From Acanthosoma haemorrhoidale (taxonomy: Eukaryota > Arthropoda > Insecta > Hemiptera > Acanthosomatidae): DNA of 64,000 nucleotides. The stretch spans positions 122,396,639 to 122,460,638 of the forward strand of contig OV884009.1 of the NCBI GenBank assembly GCA_930367205.1, read 5' to 3'. The translations under genes and the position numbers were made by a program. The notes below the pieces were generated by a model. That model searched no databases and was not told where the DNA came from. It saw only the letters and a program-made list of their open reading frames with translations. Below are positions 1 to 10,292 of the stretch, in pieces (the stretch's first letter is position 1; each line of letters opens with the position of its first letter).

Positions 1-662
1 ACCCTTTTCCCCTTTTTGAGGAGGTTGTTAAGAGGTACCAGGTATGCTGCCATTTCAGCGTTCCCATCTCAACCCCCGTATCCCTTTTAAGTCAGACGGA
101 ACTACCATCTTCTGGATTGCTACCACCTTCCCGGCGTCTAATCGGACTCCTTCTTTGAATATCGTGTGCACCAAAAAAACTGATGACCTCCTGACCCAGA
201 TGGGACTTTTCCACCAATAATTTCAGGCCAAATTGTCGCACCCGGTCAAAAACCGTCCTCAAGTGATCTACATGTTGGGCCTCGGTTGCTCTGAATACTA
301 AGAGGTCATCCATGTATATCTGACAAACGGGCTCGTCTACTCCCCGTAGCAACTCATCCATGAGCCTTTGGAATGTGATAGGTGCATTTTTCAATCCAAA
401 TGGCATCCTCGTGAACTCGTAGTGACCTCTCTCAAAGGCTGTCTTATGTCGGTCCCTAGGATACATCCGTATCTGGTGATAGCCCGCTTTGAGATCCAGG
501 GTGCTGACGATTCAGCCTGTCCAGAATGTCATCGAACCTGGGAATTGGGTACTTCTCGTCCACCGTATTCTAATTGAGTCTCCTGTAATCTACTACGACC
601 CTGTACTTATCTGGGCCCCCACCTTCCCTGTTCTTTATCTTAACAGCCCATAAGGGGCTATA
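1..662 (-). pseudogene. gypsy reverse transcriptase fragment
   Basis: The open part (92-466) reads TAFERGHYEFTRMPFGLKNA, then the catalytic box as YMDD, then the thumb region. Bases 1-91 continue into the region preceding RNase H (VPLNNLLKKGK-like, other frame). Upstream, 477-660 encodes the RT fingers (VVVDYRRLN-like) in shifted frames. At least two frameshifts separate the blocks. The equivalent blocks in the 24.4-25.3 kb copy confirm identity. It cannot produce an active enzyme. Confidence 0.8.
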
Positions 663-1290
663 TTATATGGCGACGTGCTGTTTTTGATGACTTTCTGTTT
701 CTTCAAGTCGTCCAGCCTCCCTAATATGGTACCTCAAAGCCTGTGGGTATCTGCGCTCCTTCAGGTACCTTACTTGGTCCTGCTTGAGCGGAATCTCGTG
801 TACTGTTTTTCCTGTGACCCCCAATCTCTCCACTTCCTTAAAGAAAATATCCGTATATTCTCTCTTGAGGTCCCCTCTCCAATCCTCCACTCGCCTAATC
901 TCCCTACATCCCTTCCTTGTCTCAGCCACCTATATGTTTTTTTACCTAGGCGAATGTCCTATTGCCGCTCTCTATTCCTAAACTTCACTCCCACTTTCCC
1001 TAACATCCTATGATATCCTTCCATATTCCCAGGGAATCCTTTCCACCACATGGACCCGCAATTTCTCCTCGCTACGATCCCATCTATCTAACCCTATTAC
1101 CGCTAAAGTTACAAGTTACGCTATATGGGTGATCAAGTTACAAGAGCATACCTTTATTTGAGGCATTCTCTCTCCTCCACACATTTTCTCTAGTGTCTCC
1201 TGACACATTATTGTGTTATTACTCCCGGTAAACACTGCACTCCACTCACGACTCTAATTATAGGCAGACCGCTATGTGAACCTTTTACAC
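663..1290 (-). pseudogene. gypsy protease/pre-RT spacer remnant
   Basis: The stretch at 663-929 matches the segment between protease and RT in the 20-27 kb copy. Shared words include the DIFF core, a GKTVHEI versus GETLHEI motif, and VRYLKERRYPQALR versus VTYVKERRYR. The protease region (about 1000-1290) is too degraded to show a DTG triad clearly. It is called by position and collinearity with the better copy. Confidence 0.55.
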
Positions 1291-2275
1291 TATTAATTAT
1301 CGTGTGGTCGCCTCTCCGCTGCCACTCTCCTCAGATCTCGCGTTCTCCCCTCTCCTCTGCTGTTTTTCGTTGACCAGTTCTTCGGGCACTGCTGCTTCCC
1401 CAGCCTGCTTCGTTTCCCGGTTCTTCCCTCTCTTCTTCCATCTCGGAAGTTCCCGAGGTCTCTGACGCCGATTGCGGTCTCTCCCTCCTCCGCACCCTCT
1501 GAGCGTTTATCTCCATCGGTCCTGGTTTCATCCCATCTCTGCGTCGGCTCATATACGGGCACTGCCTGGCCCCTCCATGCCACATTCGAAGCACCTAGTG
1601 CGTGGGCACTGTGCTACCAAGTGTCCTGCTTTCCCACACTCGTAGCGTTTCCTGTGTTCACACCTCCTGAAGTGGTCCGTATTTCTTCGGCTCCTTTCAC
1701 CCACTGTTGCCCTCTCTATTGCACCATATTGCATCTCCTTCTTCCTCCATTTGACTGGCGTGGTATTGGGCCTTCTATACGACACTCATTCCAGCCCGTT
1801 TCTTACCCACCACCTGCGATCTCGTCTTCTTTGGCACTGATGTCCACCATTTCCTGGGCACATTCTAAGAATCTGCGTTCTCGTGGTAGCCCTTCTTTCT
1901 TCAGGTCTCCTTCGCTAGCTGCACCTGTAGTATAGTCGACAGAAACGCAATTCTGGCTTCCACCTTTGCCACGCCCACCGTCTCCCGCATCTTCTCAGTG
2001 ATGCTATTATAACGGGCTAGCAGTGTTCCGGCGTACTGCCCGTTTGTCTGCTGACGTTTCTTGGTCTCCTAGAACATTTTAATCAGAGGTCCATCTTCCC
2101 CCTACAAATGCTTTTTTCAACCGTTCCTTCACTATGTCTCAGGAGGTCTCCTCATCGGCCTGGATCATATTCAGGTTACTCTTTTTTGCCCTGCATAGGA
2201 GAGCCGCTCTCAACGCTTCGGTGTCTTCTTGTGTTATTATGTCTTCAGTCCTTTTCGACTCTATCCGGTTCGTAG
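1291..2275 (-). pseudogene. gypsy gag remnant with CCHC zinc knuckle
   Basis: A nucleocapsid knuckle (YECGKAGHLVAQCPRTRCFEC) is readable near 1570-1640, followed by a broken second knuckle and a Glu/Arg/Ser-rich tail. Toward 2270 the capsid segment contains IQADEETS and VKERLKKAF, matching IQADEDTT and IKERLKKAY in the gag at 20.8 kb. Both copies have a stop codon right after that IQADE block (TAG or TGA), possibly coincidental. The N-terminus is missing, cut off by the LINE fragment at 2283. Confidence 0.75.
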
Positions 2276-2282
2276 TTGATTG

Positions 2283-2506
2283 AATTAATTGAAATAAATG
2301 TTCTCATCCATATCATATTTACAATTCATCATTCACTCGCTCGTTCATACAATATTTACAAAAAACCCAGAGGCCTCCCAAATCCACATGTTTGTCACCT
2401 CGTTGAGTCTTGGAAAGTCCCCCACGCTCCTCCGTCAGCCGCGTCACCGGATACGAGCCATTGGAGACTGACAAAGAGCGCGAGAGCCACAGACGCTCAA
2501 GACATG
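2283..2506 (-). mobile_element. LINE family B, 3'-UTR fragment (5' truncated)
   Basis: About 220 bp match the 3'-UTR of the LINE copies at 5967, 13710 and 53978. Shared landmarks are TTCTCATCCATA, CATTCACTCGCTCGTTCATACAATATTTACA, the CCCCCACGCTCCTCCGTCAGCCGCGTCACCGGATA core and a GAGCGCGAGAGCCACA block. It stops where the other copies continue into the RT end. Flanks on both sides are similar A/T strings (ATTAATTGAAATAAA and ATTAATTAAATAAA), possibly an imperfect target duplication. Confidence 0.75.
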
Positions 2507-3460
2507 AACCTATTAATTAAATAAAAATTTCATTCGGCCCGTTTCCCCAAAATATGTTCATTTTAAAAATTAAACTCACTAATTAATAATACTTAATTTC
2601 CGATACCACTTACCACCCTCATAATATTTGATATACTGTCTGCTTCGCCTATTCATTTACCAGCTACATCAATTTTCAGGTGCGGTGTCATATACCCCAA
2701 AAGGCCTGAGAGCAAACAGGAATTTTAATATAGAATACAGGAGAACCGGTGAGTTCACGATGAGAATTTCTCTAAAAATGTTCAATTGAAACTCTCTCAT
2801 ATCCTTTCAGAAGGAATTCTCTCGGTTTTATATTTTATTTTAGACCAAAACCTCAAGATAATCCCGCAAGAATTAAGAGTTTAAATGACTACAGTTAAAG
2901 ACTGGTGACCTAAAAGGAGGGAATTGGTATAATTTTCAATGTCAGTCAACGATGATCAATCAGCACTAAAGACGTTGAAAAACCTAAACTGGAAATATAT
3001 GATGATGTATTAACCAAGAACAAAAAAAAGGGATACTATTATCAGGGCCTATGATTGAGAAGAAAGCAATTACCTTACATGCAAAGATAAGCGAGTAAAA
3101 TATTTCAGCTAATGCGTTTACTGCTTCAGAAGGGTGGCTCAGGTGGTGGAACAGTCGTCATGAAATTCGACAACTTTTAATCTTGGGTGAAAAACTTTTG
3201 TAGCGCCATCTTCACCACTAACAAGTGGAAGTTACCCTCTTCACGGACCCGAAAACACCCGCCTGATTAATATATCGATACACTTACGGCCCGTCGTAAC
3301 TTTACTAGTCCCCAGGACAGTTTACGATCCCGGCTACGCGAGTGCTCACTAGGGGCGCTGGCATAGTCGAATAATGTCCTTTCAGATTGTTCAGCATGTT
3401 CCCACACAGCCGGCCTCTCATTGCCTGCGCGCACAAATCCAATCTACCTGCCTATATAAG
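2507..3460. other. Unassigned AT-rich intergenic sequence
   Basis: I see no ORF of interest, no repeat shared with the rest of the window and no RNA gene. The last 200 bases (3250-3460) are less AT-rich and include a TATATAAG string directly before the LTR of element D. This could be target DNA or an older element edge. Confidence 0.5.
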
Positions 3461-3606
3461 TGTTGGGTTTTCGATAAAGTACTTAACACACATTACTGAG
3501 TACACCTTTTATTGAACACCACAATGCTTCATCTTCAACGCTAACTGATACACAACCAACAACCAGGGGTAGGTTCCCTAGCCGGTTACAAATCAGGGTT
3601 ACAACA
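3461..3606 (-). repeat. Element D 3' LTR
   Basis: On the sense (minus) strand the repeat starts TGTTGTAACC and ends CCCAACA, giving TGTTG...CAACA inverted ends. It matches 5822-5958 with only scattered substitutions. A purine-rich tract (sense GTGGGGGAGAA, 3608-3619) lies immediately upstream in sense, as expected for a polypurine tract. At 146 bp it is unusually short for a gypsy LTR. Confidence 0.85.
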
Positions 3607-3723
3607 GTTTCTCCCCCACAAAAAAAAAAACATAAATAAATATATAAAATCTTTAAGAGACATTTTACTAGTATGTTAAATAATCCTGTAGGTAATCTGT
3701 GTTTTATGGTCTGGTTCTGGTAC

Positions 3724-3912
3724 AAAGTCTGGAGCCGTTATAGATTCTGGTTCTGGTGTTGCTTCTGGTATAGATTCTGGTTCTGGTACAGATTCTGGTT
3801 CTGATGTTGCTTCTGGTACAGATTCTGGTTCTGGTGTTGCTTCTGGTATGGATTTTGGTTCTGGTGTTGCTTCTGGTTCTGGTATAAACTGTGGTACTGG
3901 TATTGCTCTTGA
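3724..3912 (-). repeat. Pro-Glu coding minisatellite in element D
   Basis: An 18/30-bp unit (plus strand TCTGGTTCTGGTATAGAT and variants) repeats about eight times. In the minus frame that continues the integrase C-terminus it encodes alternating PEPES, IPEATPE and VPEPES words. In another frame it reads as QNQN repeats, which is a shadow. It forms the low-complexity tail of the pol polyprotein, just before the polypurine tract. Confidence 0.75.
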
Positions 3913-4004
3913 CTGATGAGACTCATATTCGTGTCTCTTTTTTTTTTTTGTGGTGATGATATTCTAGTAAAGGTTCTTTGAATACGAACTTTTTAGCTCC
4001 TAAT

Positions 4005-4215
4005 CTTTTAAGTTGGTCAATCTGTCGTTTTATTTTTCTCTCTCCATCAAGCTTTACCATGTAATGAAGGCCTCCCAGCTTTTCGGTGATTGTTCCTGGC
4101 CTCTATTCCACCTTGTTGTTGAGAAAATATCTGGTATTCACCCTCTCCCCTACTTGGAGAGATCTAGTTCGTGGCAGAATTACTTGAAGATTTGGGCTCG
4201 TGAAAGGGTCGTAAG
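4005..4215 (-). pseudogene. Element D integrase C-terminal fragment
   Basis: In minus frames the stretch encodes VGERVNTRYF, PGTITEKLGG, LHYMVKLDGE and RRQIDQL-like words. This is the beta-barrel C-terminal domain typical of gypsy integrases, which ends before the Pro-Glu repeats. The HHCC and DDE domains are absent. A frame change and one stop lie inside. It is joined directly to the end of protease by the internal deletion. Confidence 0.65.
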
Positions 4216-4560
4216 GCGTCTAATCTGGTTCCTATTTGCCGGTTCAGGTATTTCTTGTAATGGATGTCTTGTAAGTTTATTTGCAAGTGTCTAATCCACA
4301 TTCGACCCATCAGGGACCACATAAAGGTCTTCATAAGATACAGTGTTCTTATATTCCACTTTTACTTTTGCTTTTCCTAGTGTTCGAAAAACGTTGTCTG
4401 TATAAGATTTAAAAGCGATATTTGATGATTGAAGTGGCTGTTTTATTTTTAATTGTTTGAATTGAGTTTCAGGTATGAGCGTGTAGCACCGGTATCAATT
4501 TCAAAACTTTGATACGTATTTTCGATTTTGATCGATACCTGGTATTTCCCCGAATCTTGT
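4216..4560 (-). pseudogene. Element D aspartic protease remnant
   Basis: The minus strand encodes the active-site block FEIDTGATRSY with its preceding strand KYQVSIKIEN, and near the end a LGRMWIRHLQ word that corresponds to the LGRDWL-type closing motif of retropepsins. Stops and frame changes occur between the two. It follows gag directly, as in other gypsy elements. Confidence 0.7.
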
Positions 4561-4568
4561 GATAGCTT

Positions 4569-5634
4569 TTATATGGGGTGAATATGGACAGGAACAATTT
4601 TATTCATACTCCGGTCGGCATAATAATTTGTTTGTGTCGCTGGTTCGTCAGCTGTTACTTTATGCGTGGAGCTTTCTTGTTGCGTTTTTAACAGGGTTTT
4701 TATGCAAACTCCCGCTATGTGCCCAGTGCTGCCACAAGACGTACACGGTAGTTTAAAAGGTTTTAGTCGACAGTCCTTAGCCAAATGGTTTGTTTTTCCA
4801 CACCGTAAGCAATGATTATATAAGCCTAATCTTTTTAAGTCCACACGACCGCTTGATTGTGATCTGGTACGCTGATTTCGGTTTCGAGTATTTGTGTTTT
4901 CCCTTCTGTACCTGTTGGAGGTAGACGCTTGATTTGTATAATTGATTGAAAAAGACTGTATTGGCTAACTCGCGGCTATTTGCTTTTGATGCTTCGAGTG
5001 CGATAGCTTTTTTTATAATATCCGTAAATTCACCTGTATCAAATTCTAAAATATTTTCTCGAATACTATTATCGTTAATTCTACGAATAAACTGTGCTCT
5101 TAGGAAAATGTCTGCAGCGGACACCTTAAGTTCACATGTGCATTCTACGTTAAAATCACAATCAGAATGGTCACGTCCTAGCGATGCGATAAAATCAGAA
5201 ATTGTCTCATTTTCTTTTTGGTAAGTGGATAAAAAATGGTGTTGAGCGACTAAAGAATTTCGGGTAGGTGCTAAATGTTGTTCGAGGATCTTTATTAATT
5301 CTTCATAACTGAGATCTCCCGGCGTTTTGGGAGCAACAAGAGCTGCCTGTGTGTTATAATTACGTGCCCCGATAGAATTTAAGAGCATTTGAGCACATTT
5401 TACTTCATCCGCAAAAATTTCCTTCATTTTTAGATAATTTTCGAACTGCTGTTTGTAAAATTTTAAATTCTCTTCCTTATGATTGAAGTTTTTGAAAGGA
5501 GGAACGTTAGATACATTTATAATCGATGGTCGAAAGTCTTTGCTAGAACGACTTTGTAGAACTAATTGTGCGAGAAAAGCCTGTCGGTTTTGATTCTTAG
5601 CATCGATTAATAACTTGAATTGATCTGCGTCCAT
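4569..5634 (-). pseudogene. Element D gag with two CCHC knuckles (one frameshift)
   Basis: I take the start at the Met at 5634 (MDADQF), because upstream codons lie in leader sequence after the primer-binding site. The capsid part runs to about 4850 (VPPFKNFNHKEENLKFYKQQ onward, typical of gypsy gags of the K02A2.6 type). A one-base frameshift near 4850-4870 then separates it from the nucleocapsid, which reads CLRCGKTNHLAKDC and CTSCGSTGHIAGVC. These are retroviral-type zinc knuckles that bind element RNA. Apart from the frameshift the frame is clean, so this gag decayed recently. Confidence 0.8.
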
Positions 5635-5808
5635 TTTGACTGATGTATAGAATAAAAAATAAAACAAATGATGTAATATGTACGAGAATAAAGATATGAA
5701 ACTCACAGTAGTCCAACACGACTTCAAAGCAGGTATGTTTATACTGAATAGATCCTGAACCGTCACTGTTTGGTCTGTCTTATGTCCACTTTAACGCACC
5801 TCTTTTTA

Positions 5809-5819
5809 CCTCGTCGCCA
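5809..5819 (-). promoter_or_regulatory. Element D primer-binding site (candidate)
   Basis: In the sense strand the sequence after the 5' LTR end (CGCAACA) is AT then TGGCGACGAGG, a form known from related gypsy elements. I did not assign the tRNA. Confidence 0.6.
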
Positions 5820-5821
5820 AT

Positions 5822-5958
5822 TGTTGCGTTTTCGATAAAGTACTTAACACACATTACTGAGTACACCTTTTATTGAGCACCACAATGCTTCATCTTCAAC
5901 GCTAACTGATACACAACCAACAACCAAGAGTAGGTTCCCTATCCGGTTATAAATCAGG
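5822..5958 (-). repeat. Element D 5' LTR (nine bases short at its outer end)
   Basis: It matches 3461-3597 base for base apart from a handful of substitutions, but ends at AAATCAGG, where the left copy continues GTTACAACA. The sequence that follows (CAGAAATT) also occurs at 10691, beyond LINE B1, so the truncation predates the LINE insertion. Confidence 0.8.
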
Positions 5959-5966
5959 CAGAAATT
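5956..5966. repeat. Target-site duplication of LINE B1 (left copy)
   Basis: AGGCAGAAATT occurs here and at 10688-10698, bracketing the LINE exactly. Confidence 0.8.
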
Positions 5967-6326
5967 GAGAGAGAGAGAACAACAATTTATTAAGATAAAA
6001 TTACAATCTGCCTTTTATTAGGCAATGAGTAATTGAGATAAGTGTCATCATTCATACCATATTTACAATTCATCATTCACTCGCTCATTCATACAATATT
6101 TACAAACAGCCAAGAGGCCCCCCAAGTCCACATGGTTGTCACCTCCCTCGCATGCGAAGGAGGAAGCGGAGTCTTGGGGAGTCCCCCACGCCCCTACTTC
6201 AGCCGCGTCACTGGATAAGAGCCAGCGAAGGCTGACCAAGAGCGCGAGAGCCACAGTGGCTCAGGACATGATTGGAGAAACTGGCCATTGCCAGGACTCC
6301 CACTGTCACTTATTTATAGCAGGTCA

Positions 6327-8150
6327 CGAGGCCACTGCCGTTTAAGTCTCCGAGGAGGATTATAGGGATGAGTGGTGCAGTGCAATGACTGTGCTAGGGA
6401 ATTAGGGTGGTTGGATAGGTTACCATGGAATTTAATGAACTTGGAAGGGATGAGTTCAAGAATATAGGGTATATTCAGATCATTGTGAAGGGTTTGTTGC
6501 TGACGTAATAAGGGGCATTTACTATTGTTTTTAGGACTTTTGATTGAAAGGATTGGATGCGCTTGATGTTCGACTTTTTTGCTGTCCCCCATAGCTCTAT
6601 TCCGTATGTCCAGATTGGCTTAAGTATAACCTTGTAAATAAGTAGTTTGTTTTCTATTGAGAGGTGGGATGTCCTTCGAAGTAGTCTGTACAGTTGTTCA
6701 AAGCGTCTGTTTAGTTCATGTCTTTTTAGTCTCGTGTGTGGGTTCCATGTCAGTCTTTTGTCGAGATGGAAGCCTAAATTCCGTACTGTCTCAGACACAG
6801 GGAGAGGAATTGAATTTAAAAAGACTGGCGGACAGGACTTGCGGCAGAGGGTAAAGGTTATGTGGGAACATTTTCCTTCGTTGACTTTGATTCGCCATTG
6901 GTTGCACCAATACTCGATCTCGTCAAGGTGTTTTTGAAGGTTTTGGGATGCTATATCAGGGTCTGGATGGGTTGACAGGACTGCAGTGTCGTCTGCGAAT
7001 GTTGCCAAGAAGGTATTGGTAGTAGAACGGACATCAGCAGTGTATTGATTATAGAGGATGGGACCCAGGACGCTGCCCTGTGGAACTCCTGCTTTAATGG
7101 GATAGTAGTTAGAATATTCCAAACCACAGTGGTTTTGGAAGAAACGGTTTAGAGGTAGGAATGTGGGATTAGGAATAGGGTTTGCGGTAAATTTCCTTTG
7201 AGTTTGTAAAGCAAACCTGCGTGCCAGACCCTGTCAAAAGCTAGAGCTATGTCCAGAAAGGCAGCAGTGCAATACTGTTTGGTTTCAAGGGCTGAGGATA
7301 TGTGATCAACTACGCGAAGGCCTTGTTGAGCTGTGGAATGTCGTTGGCGAAAACCAAATTGGTGAGTAGGGTAAAGGTTTTTGGATTCAACAATTGGAAA
7401 TAGGCGTTTTAATAGGAGTTTTTCAAAAATTTTTGAGAGGATAGGGAGTAGACTAATTGGACGGTAAGATGAGGCGTCATTGGGTGGTTTGCCGGGTTTG
7501 GCGAATAGGACAATAATGGAATGTTTCCAGAGAAGAGGAAAGTGCGTCGTTCGGATAATGCAATTATATATATAGGTTAAGAAGATTATGGCTTTAAGAG
7601 GAAGTTGTTAGAGGATTCGAGGAGTAAGGAGATCATATCCTGGAGATTTTCGGTAAGGTAATTTTTTTCAGAAGATATTTAACCTCAGAGGGGTTAACGG
7701 CTTTTGGTGGTAGTGAGAGAGGGATAGGGGAAGTAAGAAAATCTTCGACAGTTGGACGGTAATTATTGTTTTGAGGAGTAAGATGAGGAGTGAAAGTACG
7801 GGAAAGATGCAGTGCAAATTCCTCCGCCCTCTCGCCATCCGAAGCCGCCCAGGACCCGTCATCACGACGGAGTGGGTGTGAAACAGGATGATATTTTAGG
7901 ATTTTCTTAGTTACATTCCACAGAGAGTTGTCCCTGGTAGACAGGGAGGAGAGATAGGAATTGAAAGAATCGGAACGGAAGGATGCCAATTGCCGCTTTA
8001 CAAGCCTGCAGTACTGATTGTATGAGCGACGATCAGCAGGATGTCGGGATCATTGCCACACTGTTCTGGAGTGGCGTTTGGATTTGATTAGGTCTTTGAG
8101 ATACTGAGGTAAAGGATTTTGATTGTGAATTTTTAGGTGACGATGGGGTG
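6327..8150 (-). pseudogene. LINE B1 reverse transcriptase region of ORF2
   Basis: In sense order the linker after the endonuclease gives LSTRDNSLWNVTKKILK, then frame-shifted RT fingers, then the open block at 7122-6475 with AGVPQGSVLGP (RT motif 4) and FADDTAVL (motif 5, catalytic aspartates intact), and finally the thumb (LGFHLDKRLTWNPH) and the C-terminal WGTAKKSNIKRIQSFQ block. Frameshifts occur near 7655 and 7150, and another at 6490 changes the last 60 residues. The domain order and motifs are those of Jockey-clade LINEs. Confidence 0.85.
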
Positions 8151-8153
8151 ATT

Positions 8154-8996
8154 CTATGCCTCCCAGGCCGACCTCTGGATCAGAGTAGTGAAGGAATGCA
8201 CTGCATCATCTAGGTCTTGGGATGTTTTCAGAGGTACTTTGAGGTCTACAGAGTCTGTAAGAATCTGACGGAAGTGGTCCCAGCCAACTGGGCCCCTAAT
8301 AAATGAAGGAAGAGGCAGTTTGTGAATTGGATTTAGGGAAATGGTTAATAATAAGGGGCTTTGGTCGGAGGAGAGGTCATCGAGGCGCTTGAGTGAATAG
8401 TTTAGTGTTCCTAAACTATTGCAGAAGAAAAAGTCAAGGAGATCTAGATTTCGGTTGGGGTTTGATGGCCAATAGGTAGCTGTGTCAGGAGAGATAGTGG
8501 AGCAATGTCTCCGTGTGAGTGCAGACAGCAAAGCACGTCCTCGTGTATTTGTGGATCTTGAGCCCCAGTGCTGGTGCTTTGCGTTAAAGTCCCCACCCAC
8601 AAGGAAACGATGCCCGATGGAGTCTAGAAAAGAGATGAATTGGGAATCGGAAATGGATTTATTACATTTATTACTGATTCTAGAGTAAGGGGAAAAGTGA
8701 GGGTGGTGATTGACACTGCAGTGGATTGAAGGAAATCATGTGCTACCAAGGGAACTATGTGATGGGATTATGGACAATGACAGCGGTACCTGCATGATCT
8801 CTTCCATCTGGGTGATCAGTTCGATAAGTCTCGTACTGTCGAACGGTAAATGGTCGTTTACTTGTAAGTCTTGTTTCAGTAATAAGAGCTACATCGATGT
8901 TTTTGTCATGGAGTAATGCTGTCAGTTCGTTAGTGTGGGTGCGAACACAATTCGCATTCGAAAGGAGATTGGATAAGGAGTCGGAAGGATCCACTG
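8154..8996 (-). pseudogene. LINE B1 APE-type endonuclease region of ORF2
   Basis: This encodes the apurinic-like endonuclease that nicks target DNA. Visible blocks are NVDVALITETRL-like (IDVALITETRLTSKRPF), GGDFNAKHQHWGS (catalytic Asp/Asn), LLDFFFCNS and the closing motif. The closing motif reads SSDQSP instead of the canonical SDH (bases 8361-8369), so the catalytic His is lost; the copy at 56.3 kb has the His. The frame is continuous with the end of ORF1 at about 9000 and is broken between 8600 and 8755. Confidence 0.82.
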
Positions 8997-10292
8997 ATGG
9001 ATTTTGTTTAACGGGGATAAGGTAGGATACAAGATTTGTAAGAAGGGAAATAAGAGGGGTAATTAGGGTTCTGAACTCTGTAAGGAATGAGGTTAAGAGG
9101 CTGGTGAGATCTGAAGAGCTTGAAGGTGGCGGGATATGCGAGATGTGTGGTTGAGGATGGGGTTGAGTTTGCTGGTTGCTGGGATGAACGGAGTGCTGGG
9201 GAAGAAGAACTTGCGGAGGAGGAGTAGGCAATGCCTGTGACTGCTCTATGTTCCGAACTGAGTCAGCAAAAGATACTGAAGGCCTCAAACTTCTGGCGGG
9301 GGCGCTTCTTGCGCTACCTGTGGCTGGCGTTTCTTCTTCTGGGCGACGACGTTGTTCGCTTCTGGACTTTAGAATTCTATAGGCCTCACAGCCTTTATAG
9401 TTTGCCGGGTGCCCTTGCTGACAGAGCACGCATACAGCAGGTGATTTTAGGGGCTTCTTGCACAATTCGCTTTTGTGCTGCCCACTGCACTTTACACACC
9501 TGGGAGGGTGGTAGCAGGTCTCAGGTCTCTATTTGGTGTGCCCATATGCCTGACAATTATGGAATTGTACTATATCGCGTTTCGGGTAAGGCTTTTCGAC
9601 CTGTACTCTTGTGTAATACAAGTGGGTGACCTCATAGATTTTTTCCACTCCAGGGGTTCGCTCTAGTTCCACAAAGAATAAGGGCAGTGGTGTCTTGGTG
9701 TTTGCATTATTTTATTTTCTTTCCTCACGGAGCACATTGGTAATTTGGCGAACCTGGTATCCAAGGTTTAATAGCTCCTTCTCTATCTCGTCCGCTGGTG
9801 TAGTGGGATGCAGGTTTCTAATCACTACCCGCAGCGATCTTTCTTGCTTTAATTGGTATGTGTGAAAATCGGCCTTAGTTTCTTCTAAGTATTTAATTAT
9901 TGTTCGGTATGTTTCGGGAGTGTCCGGAGATACTTTTGTGTCCCGGGACCGATTGAGGCAAGTGTATTTTCCTGTACCTACAATTTTATTTAGTTGGGTG
10001 CATAGTAATTTAAAATTACTGATGTTTCGTATGAATATTGCTGGTGGCTTGGGCTGTGTGGGTGTTTGTGTAGAGTCCATGTCCTCTATTTTGATATTTG
10101 TCAACACCTCGTAGCTATTGGGCGTGAAAACGGAGACTCATGAATGGTTGTTGCTGTTTGTTTCGATGTGCTAGGTAGTGATGGTAGTTCCTCCATAGAG
10201 CTGTCGGGAGCTGAAGAGTTTTCAGGGGCTATGTTTCGGTTAGATCGCCGCGGCTTACGTTTGACCGGCGACGGAGTGGGGGTAGGTCCCAA
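8997..10292 (-). pseudogene. LINE B1 ORF1 (PRE_C2HC/zinc-knuckle RNA-binding protein)
   Basis: The start at 10292 (MGPTPTPSPVKRKPRR) is a basic N-terminus. The block at 9712-10107 includes RSLRVVIRNLHPTTPADEIE, the PRE_C2HC domain of Jockey-type nucleic-acid-binding proteins. Knuckle cysteines follow in shifted frames (9440-9600; the intact wording is seen in the copy at 57.4 kb). The Pro/Ser-rich tail leads without a stop into the endonuclease (QNPSVDPSDS). Frameshifts near 10110 and 9720 break it. Confidence 0.82.

Larger units (their letters stand above)
1..2275 (-). mobile_element. Ty3/gypsy element relic (family A/F-like), gag to RT
   Basis: This is a minus-strand gypsy retrotransposon that runs off the left edge of the window. 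Read from right to left it gives gag with zinc knuckles, protease/spacer and reverse transcriptase, in the same order and with clearly related wording to the plus-strand element at 20142-27290. No LTR is visible. The gag end at about 2275 abuts a LINE fragment. The copy is old: every domain is broken by frameshifts and stops. The family assignment is secure; whether it belongs to A or F is not. Confidence 0.85.
3461..5958 (-). mobile_element. Gypsy element D, internally deleted (gag-PR, then IN C-terminus)
   Basis: This is a minus-strand LTR retrotransposon about 2.5 kb long with two copies of a roughly 146-bp LTR. In sense order it holds: LTR, primer-binding site, gag with zinc knuckles, protease, a short integrase C-terminus, a Pro-Glu repeat tail, polypurine tract, LTR. 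RT, RNase H and the integrase core are missing between about 4200 and 4240, so it is a deletion derivative that would need enzymes from another copy. The right LTR lacks its last nine bases, and no target duplication is visible. Confidence 0.85.

Noticed and set aside
675..1013. Plus-strand ORF of 112 codons
   Set aside because: Antisense shadow of the gypsy protease/RT relic; no motifs of its own.
3483..3725. Minus ORF with a hydrophobic segment at the D LTR
   Set aside because: It runs through the LTR and polypurine tract, so it is not a gene.
3738..3926. Gln/Asn-repeat protein
   Set aside because: Wrong frame of the minisatellite; the frame continuing integrase gives Pro-Glu repeats.
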